Below are positions 30,121 through 42,780 of a DNA stretch of 64,000 nt, piece by piece. Position numbers and translations under genes: made by a program. The stretch's first letter is position 1. Every line of letters starts with the position of its first letter. Location of the stretch: positions 16,672,309 to 16,736,308 of the forward strand of contig OW203766.1 of the NCBI GenBank assembly GCA_934045905.1. Reading direction: 5' to 3'. The notes beneath the pieces are model-generated. The model saw nothing but the letters and a program-made list of their open reading frames with translations. It was not told the DNA's origin and ran no database searches. The DNA comes from Leuctra nigra. Lineage: Eukaryota > Arthropoda > Insecta > Plecoptera > Leuctridae.

Positions 30121-30720
30121 CAGGACACATCACGTGGTTACTCTAGACCAATCACTGACAATGCTCAGAGGAGGATCCTGCAGGACACATCACGTGGTTA
30201 CTCTAGACCAATCACTGACAATGCTCAGAGGAGGATCCTGCAGGATTCATCACGTGGTTACTCTCAACCAATCACTGACAATGCTCAGAGGAGGATCCTG
30301 CAGGACACATCACGTGGTTACTCTCAACCAATCACTGACAATGCTCAGAGGAGGATCCTGCAGGACACATCACGTGGTTACTCTAGACCAATCACTGACA
30401 ATGCTCAGAGGAGGATCCTGCAGGACACATCACGTGGTTACTCTAGACCAATCACTGACAATGCTCAGAGGAGGATCCTGCAGGACACATCACGTGGTTA
30501 CTCTAGACCAATCACTGACAATGCTCAGAGGAGGATCCTGCAGGATTCATCACGTGGTTACTCTCAACCAATCACTGACAATGCTCAGAGGAGGATCCTG
30601 CAGGACACATCACGTGGTTACTCTCAACCAATCACTGACAATGCTCAGAGGAGGATCCTGCAGGACACATCACGTGGTTACTCTAGACCAATCACTGACA
30701 ATGCTCAGAGGAGGATCCTG
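30121..30720. repeat. Five-unit block in direct tandem
   Basis: Bases 30121-30420 and 30421-30720 both read A, A, B preceded by GATTCAT, B, A. This is a recent 300-bp tandem duplication. Confidence 0.75.
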
Positions 30721-33700
30721 CAGGACACATCACGTGGTTACTCTAGACCAATCACTGACAATGCTCAGAGGAGGATCCTGCAGGACACATCACGTGGTTA
30801 CTCTCAACCAATCACTGACAATGCTCAGAGGAGGATCCTGCAGGACACATCACGTGATTACTCTCAACCAATCACTGACAATGCTCAGAGGAGGATCCTG
30901 CAGGACACATCACGTGGTTACTCTAGACCAATCACTGACAATGCTCAGAGGAGGATCCTGCAGGACACATCACGTGGTTACTCTAGACCAATCACTGACA
31001 ATGCTCAGAGGAGGATCCTGCAGGACACATCACGTGGTTACTCTAGACCAATCACTGACAATGCTCAGAGGAGGATCCTGCAGGACACATCACGTGGTTA
31101 CTCTCAACCAATCACTGACAATGCTCAGAGGAGGATCCTGCAGGACACATCACGTGGTTACTCTAGACTAATCACTGACAATGCTCAGAGGAGGATCCTG
31201 CAGGACACATCACGTGGTTACTCTCAACCAATCACTGACAATGCTCAGAGGAGGATCCTGCAGGACACATCACGTGGTTACTCTAGACCAATCACTGACA
31301 ATGCTCAGAGGAGGATCCTGCAGGACACATCACGTGGTTACTCTAGACCAATCACTGACAATGCTCAGAGGAGGATCCTGCAGGACACATCACGTGGTTA
31401 CTCTAGACTAATCACTGACAATGCTCAGAGGAGGATCCTGCAGGACACATCACGTGGTTACTCTCAACCAATCACTGACAATGCTCAGAGGAGGCTCCTG
31501 CAGGACACATCACGTGGTTACTCTAGACCAATCACTGACAATGCTCAGAGGAGGATCCTGCAGGAAACATCACGTGATTACTCTCAACCAATCACTGACA
31601 ATGCTCAGAGGAGGATCCTGCAGGACACATCACGTGGTTACTCTAGACCAATCACTGACAATGCTCAGAGGAGGATCCTGCAGGACACATCACGTGGTTA
31701 CTCTAGACCAATCACTGACAATGCTCAGAGGAGGATCCTGCAGGACACATCACGTGGTTACTCTAGACCAATCACTGACAATGCTCAGAGGAGGATCCTG
31801 CAGGACACATCACGTGGTTACTCTAGACCAATCACTGACAATGCTCAGAGGAGGCTCCTGCAGGACACATCACGTGGTTACTCTAGACCAATCACTGACA
31901 ATGCTCAGAGGAGGATCCTGCAGGACACATCACGTGGTTACTCTCAACCAATCACTGACAATGCTCAGAGGAGGATCCTGCAGGACACATCACGTGGTTA
32001 CTCTAGACTAATCACTGACAATGCTCAGAGGAGGATCCTGCAGGACACATCACGTGGTTACTCTCAACCAATCACTGACAATGCTCAGAGGAGGATCCTG
32101 CAGGACACATCACGTGGTTACTCTAGACCAATCACTGACAATGCTCAGAGGAGGATCCTGCAGGACACATCACGTGGTTACTCTAGACCAATCACTGACA
32201 ATGCTCAGAGGAGGATCCTGCAGGACACATCACGTGGTTACTCTAGACCAATCACTGACAATGCTCAGAGGAGGCTCCTGCAGGACACATCACGTGGTTA
32301 CTCTCAACCAATCACTGACAATGCTCAGAGGAGGATCCTGCAGGACACATCACGTGGTTACTCTAGACCAATCACTGACAATGCTCAGAGGAGGATCCTG
32401 CAGGACACATCACGTGGTTACTCTCAACCAATCACTGACAATGCTCAGAGGAGGATCCTGCAGGACACATCACGTGGTTACTCTAGACCAATCACTGACA
32501 ATGCTCAGAGGAGGATCCTGCAGGACACATCACGTGGTTACTCTCAACCAATCACTGACAATGCTCAGAGGAGGATCCTGCAGGACACATCACGTGGTTA
32601 CTCTCAACCAATCACTGACAATGCTCAGAGGAGGATCCTGCAGGACACATCACGTGGTTACTCTAGACCAATCACTGACAATGCTCAGAGGAGGATCCTG
32701 CAGGACACATCACGTGGTTACTCTCAACCAATCACTGACAATGCTCAGAGGAGGATCCTGCAGGACACATCACGTGGTTACTCTAGACCAATCACTGACA
32801 ATGCTCAGAGGAGGATCCTGCAGGACACATCACGTGGTTACTCTAGACCAATCACTGACAATGCTCAGAGGAGGATCCTGCAGGACACATCACGTGGTTA
32901 CTCTCAACCAATCACTGACAATGCTCAGAGGAGGATCCTGCAGGACACATCACGTGGTTACTCTAGACCAATCACTGACAATGCTCAGAGGAGGATCCTG
33001 CAGGACACATCACGTGGTTACTCTAGACCAATCACTGACAATGCTCAGAGGAGGATCCTGCAGGACACATCACGTGGTTACTCTAGACCAATCACTGACA
33101 ATGCTCAGAGGAGGATCCTGCAGGACACATCACGTGGTTACTCTAGACCAATCACTGACAATGCTCAGAGGAGGATCCTGCAGGACACATCACGTGGTTA
33201 CTCTCAACCAATCACTGACAATGCTCAGAGGAGGATCCTGCAGGACACATCACGTGGTTACTCTGGACCAATCACTGACAATGCTCAGAGGAGGATCCTG
33301 CAGGACACATCACGTGGTTACTCTCAACCAATCACTGACAATGCTCAGAGGAGGATCCTGCAGGACACATCACGTGGTTACTCTCAACCAATCACTGACA
33401 ATGCTCAGAGGAGGATCCTGCAGGACACATCACGTGGTTACTCTAGACCAATCACTGACAATGCTCAGAGGAGGATCCTGCAGGACACATCACGTGGTTA
33501 CTCTAGACCAATCACTGACAATGCTCAGAGGAGGATCCTGCAGGACACATCACGTGGTTACTCTCAACCAATCACTGACAATGCTCAGAGGAGGATCCTG
33601 CAGGACACATCACGTGGTTACTCTAGACCAATCACTGACAATGCTCAGAGGAGGATCCTGCAGGACACATCACGTGGTTACTCTCAACCAATCACTGACA

Positions 33701-36700
33701 ATGCTCAGAGGAGGATCCTGCAGGACACATCACGTGGTTACTCTCAACCAATCACTGACAATGCTCAGAGGAGGATCCTGCAGGACACATCACGTGGTTA
33801 CTCTCAACCAATCACTGACAATGCTCAGAGGAGGATCCTGCAGGACACATCACGTGGTTACTCTCAACCAATCACTGACAATGCTCAGAGGAGGATCCTG
33901 CAGGACACATCACGTGGTTACTCTCAACCAATCACTGACAATGCTCAGAGGAGGATCCTGCAGGACACATCACGTGGTTACTCTCAACCAATCACTGACA
34001 ATGCTCAGAGGAGGATCCTGCAGGACACATCACGTGGTTACTCTCAACCAATCACTGACAATGCTCAGAGGAGGATCCTGCAGGACACATCACGTGGTTA
34101 CTCTAGACCAATCACTGACAATGCTCAGAGGAGGATCCTGCAGGACACATCACGTGGTTACTCTAGACCAATCACTGACAATGCTCAGAGGAGGATCCTG
34201 CAGGACACATCACGTGGTTACTCTCAACCAATCACTGACAATGCTCAGAGGAGGATCCTGCAGGACACATCACGTGGTTACTCTCAACCAATCACTGACA
34301 ATGCTCAGAGGAGGATCCTGCAGGACACATCACGTGGTTACTCTCAACCAATCACTGACAATGCTCAGAGGAGGATCCTGCAGGACACATCACGTGGTTA
34401 CTCTAGACCAATCACTGACAATGCTCAGAGGAGGATCCTGCAGGACACATCACGTGGTTACTCTCAACCAATCACTGACAATGCTCAGAGGAGGATCCTG
34501 CAGGACACATCACGTGATTACTCTCAACCAATCACTGACAATGCTCAGAGGAGGATCCTGCAGGACACATCACGTGGTTACTCTCAACCAATCACTGACA
34601 ATGCTCAGAGGAGGATCCTGCAGGACACATCACGTGGTTACTCTAGACCAATCACTGACAATGCTCAGAGGAGGATCCTGCAGGACACATCACGTGGTTA
34701 CTCTCAACCAATCACTGACAATGCTCAGAGGAGGATCCTGCAGGACACATCACGTGGTTACTCTAGACCAATCACTGACAATGCTCAGAGGAGGATCCTG
34801 CAGGACACATCACGTGATTACTCTCAACCAATCACTGACAATGCTCAGAGGAGGATCCTGCAGGACACATCACGTGGTTACTCTGGACCAATCACTGACA
34901 ATGCTCAGAGGAGGATCCTGCAGGACACATCACGTGGTTACTCTCAACCAATCACTGACAATGCTCAGAGGAGGATCCTGCAGGACACATCACGTGGTTA
35001 CTCTCAACCAATCACTGACAATGCTCAGAGGAGGATCCTGCAGGACACATCACGTGGTTACTCTAGACCAATCACTGACAATGCTCAGAGGAGGATCCTG
35101 CAGGACACATCACGTGGTTACTCTCAACCAATCACTGACAATGCTCAGAGGAGGATCCTGCAGGACACATCACGTGGTTACTCTCAACCAATCACTGACA
35201 ATGCTCAGAGGAGGATCCTGCAGGACACATCACGTGGTTACTCTCAACCAATCACTGACAATGCTCAGAGGAGGATCCTGCAGGACACATCACGTGGTTA
35301 CTCTCAACCAATCACTGACAATGCTCAGAGGAGGATCCTGCAGGACACATCACGTGGTTACTCTCAACCAATCACTGACAATGCTCAGAGGAGGATCCTG
35401 CAGGACACATCACGTGGTTACTCTAGACCAATCACTGACAATGCTCAGAGGAGGATCCTGCAGGACACATCACGTGGTTACTCTCAACCAATCACTGACA
35501 ATGCTCAGAGGAGGATCCTGCAGGACACATCACGTGGTTACTCTCAACCAATCACTGACAATGCTCAGAGGAGGATCCTGCAGGACACATCACGTGGTTA
35601 CTCTAGACCAATCACTGACAATGCTCAGAGGAGGATCCTGCAGGACACATCACGTGATTACTCTCAACCAATCACTGACAATGCTCAGAGGAGGATCCTG
35701 CAGGACACATCACGTGGTTACTCTCAACCAATCACTGACAATGCTCAGAGGAGGATCCTGCAGGACACATCACGTGGTTACTCTAGACCAATCACTGACA
35801 ATGCTCAGAGGAGGATCCTGCAGGACACATCACGTGGTTACTCTCAACCAATCACTGACAATGCTCAGAGGAGGATCCTGCAGGACACATCACGTGGTTA
35901 CTCTCAACCAATCACTGACAATGCTCAGAGGAGGATCCTGCAGGACACATCACGTGGTTACTCTCAACCAATCACTGACAATGCTCAGAGGAGGATCCTG
36001 CAGGACACATCACGTGGTTACTCTAGACCAATCACTGACAATGCTCAGAGGAGGATCCTGCAGGACACATCACGTGGTTACTCTCAACCAATCACTGACA
36101 ATGCTCAGAGGAGGATCCTGCAGGACACATCACGTGGTTACTCTAGACCAATCACTGACAATGCTCAGAGGAGGATCCTGCAGGACACATCACGTGGTTA
36201 CTCTCAACCAATCACTGACAATGCTCAGAGGAGGATCCTGCAGGACACATCACGTGGTTACTCTCAACCAATCACTGACAATGCTCAGAGGAGGATCCTG
36301 CAGGACACATCACGTGGTTACTCTAGACCAATCACTGACAATGCTCAGAGGAGGATCCTGCAGGACACATCACGTGGTTACTCTAGACCAATCACTGACA
36401 ATGCTCAGAGGAGGATCCTGCAGGACACATCACGTGGTTACTCTCAACCAATCACTGACAATGCTCAGAGGAGGATCCTGCAGGACACATCACGTGGTTA
36501 CTCTAGACTAATCACTGACAATGCTCAGAGGAGGATCCTGCAGGACACATCACGTGGTTACTCTAGACCAATCACTGACAATGCTCAGAGGAGGATCCTG
36601 CAGGACACATCACGTGGTTACTCTCAACCAATCACTGACAATGCTCAGAGGAGGATCCTGCAGGACACATCACGTGGTTACTCTAGACCAATCACTGACA

Positions 36701-39700
36701 ATGCTCAGAGGAGGATCCTGCAGGACACATCACGTGGTTACTCTAGACCAATCACTGACAATGCTCAGAGGAGGATCCTGCAGGACACATCACGTGGTTA
36801 CTCTAGACCAATCACTGGCAATGCTCAGAGGAGGATCCTGCAGGACACATCACGTGGTTACTCTAGACCAATCACTGACAATGCTCAGAGGAGGATCCTG
36901 CAGGACACATCACGTGGTTACTCTCAACCAATCACTGACAATGCTCAGAGGAGGATCCTGCAGGACACATCACGTGGTTACTCTCAACCAATCACTGACA
37001 ATGCTCAGAGGAGGATCCTGCAGGACACATCACGTGGTTACTCTCAACCAATCACTGACAATGCTCAGAGGAGGATCCTGCAGGACACATCACGTGGTTA
37101 CTCTAGACCAATCACTGACAATGCTCAGAGGAGGATCCTGCAGGACACATCACGTGGTTACTCTCAACCAATCACTGACAATGCTCAGAGGAGGATCCTG
37201 CAGGACACATCACGTGGTTACTCTAGACCAATCACTGACAATGCTCAGAGGAGGATCCTGCAGGACACATCACGTGGTTACTCTAGACCAATCACTGACA
37301 ATGCTCAGAGGAGGATCCTGCAGGACACATCACGTGGTTACTCTAGACCAATCACTGACAATGCTCAGAGGAGGATCCTGCAGGACACATCACGTGGTTA
37401 CTCTAGACTAATCACTGACAATGCTCAGAGGAGGATCCTGCAGGACACATCATGTGGTTACTCTCAACCAATCACTGACAATGCTCAGAGGAGGATCCTG
37501 CAGGACACATCACGTGGTTACTCTAGACCAATCACTGACAATGCTCAGAGGAGGATCCTGCAGGACACATCACGTGGTTACTCTCAACCAATCACTGACA
37601 ATGCTCAGAGGAGGATCCTGCAGGACACATCACGTGGTTACTCTAGACCAATCACTGACAATGCTCAGAGGAGGATCCTGCAGGACACATCACGTGGTTA
37701 CTCTCAACCAATCACTGACAATGCTCAGAGGAGGATCCTGCAGGACACATCACGTGGTTACTCTCAACCAATCACTGACAATGCTCAGAGGAGGATCCTG
37801 CAGGACACATCACGTGGTTACTCTAGACCAATCACTGACAATGCTCAGAGGAGGATCCTGCAGGACACATCACGTGGTTACTCTAGACCAATCACTGACA
37901 ATGCTCAGAGGAGGATCCTGCAGGACACATCACGTGATTACTCTCAACCAATCACTGACAATGCTCAGAGGAGGATCCTGCAGGACACATCACGTGGTTA
38001 CTCTAGACCAATCACTGACAATGCTCAGAGGAGGATCCTGCAGGACACATCACGTGGTTACTCTAGACTAATCACTGACAATGCTCAGAGGAGGATCCTG
38101 CAGGACACATCACGTGGTTACTCTCAACCAATCACTGACAATGCTCAGAGGAGGATCCTGCAGGACACATCACGTGGTTACTCTCAACCAATCACTGACA
38201 ATGCTCAGAGGAGGATCCTGCAGGACACATCACGTGGTTACTCTAGACCAATCACTGACAATGCTCAGAGGAGGATCCTGCAGGACACATCACGTGGTTA
38301 CTCTAGACCAATCACTGACAATGCTCAGAGGAGGATCCTGCAGGACACATCACGTGGTTACTCTAGACCAATCACTGACAATGCTCAGAGGAGGATCCTG
38401 CAGGACACATCACGTGGTTACTCTAGACCAATCACTGACAATGCTCAGAGGAGGATCCTGCAGGACACATCACGTGGTTACTCTAGACCAATCACTGACA
38501 ATGCTCAGAGGAGGATCCTGCAGGACACATCACGTGGTTACTCTAGACCAATCACTGACAATGCTCAGAGGAGGATCCTGCAGGACACATCACGTGGTTA
38601 CTCTCAACCAATCACTGACAATGCTCAGAGGAGGATCCTGCAGGACACATCACGTGGTTACTCTAGACCAATCACTGACAATGCTCAGAGGAGGATCCTG
38701 CAGGACACATCACGTGGTTACTCTAGACCAATCACTGACAATGCTCAGAGGAGGATCCTGCAGGACACATCACGTGGTTACTCTAGACCAATCACTGACA
38801 ATGCTCAGAGGAGGATCCTGCAGGACACATCACGTGGTTACTCTCAACCAATCACTGACAATGCTCAGAGGAGGATCCTGCAGGACACATCACGTGGTTA
38901 CTCTCAACCAATCACTGACAATGCTCAGAGGAGGATCCTGCAGGACACATCACGTGGTTACTCTCAACCAATCACTGACAATGCTCAGAGGAGGATCCTG
39001 CAGGACACATCACGTGATTACTCTCAACCAATCACTGACAATGCTCAGAGGAGGATCCTGCAGGACACATCACGTGGTTACTCTAGACCTATCACTGACA
39101 ATGCTCAGAGGAGGATCCTGCAGGACACATCACGTGATTACTCTCAACCAATCACTGACAATGCTCAGAGGAGGATCCTGCAGGACACATCACGTGGTTA
39201 CTCTAGACCAATCACTGACAATGCTCAGAGGAGGATCCTGCAGGACACATCACGTGGTTACTCTAGACCAATCACTGACAATGCTCAGAGGAGGATCCTG
39301 CAGGACACATCACGTGGTTACTCTCAACCAATCACTGACAATGCTCAGAGGAGGATCCTGCAGGACACATCACGTGGTTACTCTAGACCAATCACTGACA
39401 ATGCTCAGAGGAGGATCCTGCAGGACACATCACGTGGTTACTCTAGACTAATCACTGACAATGCTCAGAGGAGGATCCTGCAGGACACATCACGTGGTTA
39501 CTCTCAACCAATCACTGACAATGCTCAGAGGAGGATCCTGCAGGACACATCACGTGGTTACTCTCAACCAATCACTGACAATGCTCAGAGGAGGATCCTG
39601 CAGGACACATCACGTGGTTACTCTAGACCAATCACTGACAATGCTCAGAGGAGGATCCTGCAGGACACATCACGTGGTTACTCTCAACCAATCACTGACA

Positions 39701-41100
39701 ATGCTCAGAGGAGGATCCTGCAGGACACATCACGTGGTTACTCTCAACCAATCACTGACAATGCTCAGAGGAGGATCCTGCAGGACACATCACGTGGTTA
39801 CTCTCAACCAATCACTGACAATGCTCAGAGGAGGATCCTGCAGGACACATCACGTGGTTACTCTCAACCAATCACTGACAATGCTCAGAGGAGGATCCTG
39901 CAGGACACATCACGTGGTTACTCTAGACCAATCACTGACAATGCTCAGAGGAGGATCCTGCAGGACACATCACGTGATTACTCTAGACCAATCACTGACA
40001 ATGCTCAGAGGAGGATCCTGCAGGACACATCACGTGGTTACTCTAGACCAATCACTGACAATGCTCAGAGGAGGATCCTGCAGGACACATCACGTGGTTA
40101 CTCTAGACCAATCACTGACAATGCTCAGAGGAGGATCCTGCAGGACACATCACGTGGTTACTCTCAACCAATCACTGACAATGCTCAGAGGAGGATCCTG
40201 CAGGACACATCACGTGGTTACTCTAGACCAATCACTGACAATGCTCAGAGGAGGATCCTGCAGGACACATCACGTGGTTACTCTAGACCAATCACTGACA
40301 ATGCTCAGAGGAGGATCCTGCAGGACACATCACGTGGTTACTCTAGACTAATCACTGACAATGCTCAGAGGAGGATCCTGCAGGACACATCACGTGGTTA
40401 CTCTCAACCAATCACTGACAATGCTCAGAGGAGGATCCTGCAGGACACATCACGTGGTTACTCTAGACCAATCACTGACAATGCTCAGAGGAGGATCCTG
40501 CAGGACACATCACGTGGTTACTCTCAACCAATCACTGACAATGCTCAGAGGAGGATCCTGCAGGACACATCACGTGGTTACTCTAGACCAATCACTGACA
40601 ATGCTCAGAGGAGGATCCTGCAGGACACATCACGTGGTTACTCTCAACCAATCACTGACAATGCTCAGAGGAGGATCCTGCAGGACACATCACGTGGTTA
40701 CTCTAGACTAATCACTGACAATGCTCAGAGGAGGATCCTGCAGGACACATCACGTGGTTACTCTAGACCAATCACTGACAATGCTCAGAGGAGGATCCTG
40801 CAGGACACATCACGTGGTTACTCTCAACCAATCACTGACAATGCTCAGAGGAGGATCCTGCAGGACACATCACGTGGTTACTCTAGACCAATCACTGACA
40901 ATGCTCAGAGGAGGATCCTGCAGGACACATCACGTGGTTACTCTAGACCAATCACTGACAATGCTCAGAGGAGGATCCTGCAGGACACATCACGTGGTTA
41001 CTCTAGACCAATCACTGACAATGCTCAGAGGAGGATCCTGCAGGACACATCACGTGATTACTCTCAACCAATCACTGACAATGCTCAGAGGAGGATCCTG

Positions 41101-42780
41101 CAGGACACATCACGTGGTTACTCTCAACCAATCACTGACAATGCTCAGAGGAGGATCCTGCAGGACACATCACGTGGTTACTCTAGACCAATCACTGACA
41201 ATGCTCAGAGGAGGATCCTGCAGGACACATCACGTGGTTACTCTAGACCAATCACTGACAATGCTCAGAGGAGGATCCTGCAGGACACATCACGTGGTTA
41301 CTCTCAACCAATCACTGACAATGCTCAGAGGAGGATCCTGCAGGACACATCACGTGGTTACTCTAGACCAATCACTGACAATGCTCAGAGGAGGATCCTG
41401 CAGGACACATCACGTGGTTACTCTAGACCAATCACTGACAATGCTCAGAGGAGGATCCTGCAGGACACATCACGTGGTTACTCTAGACCAATCACTGACA
41501 ATGCTCAGAGGAGGATCCTGCAGGACACATCACGTGGTTACTCAAGACCAATCACTGACAATGCTCAGAGGAGGATCCTGCAGGACACATCACGTGGTTA
41601 CTCTAGACCAATCACTGACAATGCTCAGAGGAGGATCCTGCAGGACACATCACGTGGTTACTCTCAACCAATCACTGACAATGCTCAGAGGAGGATCCTG
41701 CAGGACACATCACGTGGTTACTCTAGACCAATCACTGACAATGCTCAGAGGAGGATCCTGCAGGACACATCACGTGGTTACTCTAGACCAATCACTGACA
41801 ATGCTCAGAGGAGGATCCTGCAGGACACATCACGTGGTTACTCTCAACCAATCACTGACAATGCTCAGAGGAGGATCCTGCAGGACACATCACGTGGTTA
41901 CTCTCAACCAATCACTGACAATGCTCAGAGGAGGATCCTGCAGGACACATCACGTGGTTACTCTAGACCAATCACTGACAATGCTCAGAGGAGGATCCTG
42001 CAGGACACATCACGTGGTTACTCTAGACCAATCACTGACAATGCTCAGAGGAGGATCCTGCAGGACACATCACGTGGTTACTCTCAACCAATCACTGACA
42101 ATGCTCAGAGGAGGATCCTGCAGGACACATCACGTGGTTACTCTCAACCAATCACTGACAATGCTCAGAGGAGGATCCTGCAGGACACATCACGTGGTTA
42201 CTCTCAACCAATCACTGACAATGCTCAGAGGAGGATCCTGCAGGACACATCACGTGGTTACTCTCAACCAATCACTGACAATGCTCAGAGGAGGATCCTG
42301 CAGGACACATCACGTGGTTACTCTAGACCAATCACTGACAATGCTCAGAGGAGGATCCTGCAGGACACATCACGTGGTTACTCTAGACCAATCACTGACA
42401 ATGCTCAGAGGAGGATCCTGCAGGACACATCACGTGGTTACTCTCAACCAATCACTGACAATGCTCAGAGGAGGATCCTGCAGGACACATCACGTGGTTA
42501 CTCTAGACCAATCACTGACAATGCTCAGAGGAGGATCCTGCAGGACACATCACGTGGTTACTCTAGACCAATCACTGACAATGCTCAGAGGAGGATCCTG
42601 CAGGACACATCACGTGGTTACTCTAGACCAATCACTGACAATGCTCAGAGGAGGATCCTGCAGGACACATCACGTGGTTACTCAAGACCAATCACTGACA
42701 ATGCTCAGAGGAGGATCCTGCAGGACACATCACGTGGTTACTCTAGACCAATCACTGACAATGCTCAGAGGAGGATCCTG
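41101..42780. repeat. Nine-unit block duplicated 1140 bp apart
   Basis: Bases 41101-41640 and 42241-42780 share unit order and the only two CTCAAGACC variants in the window (units starting in rows 41521 and 42661), apart from an A/B difference in the last unit. The offset is 19 units. Confidence 0.8.
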
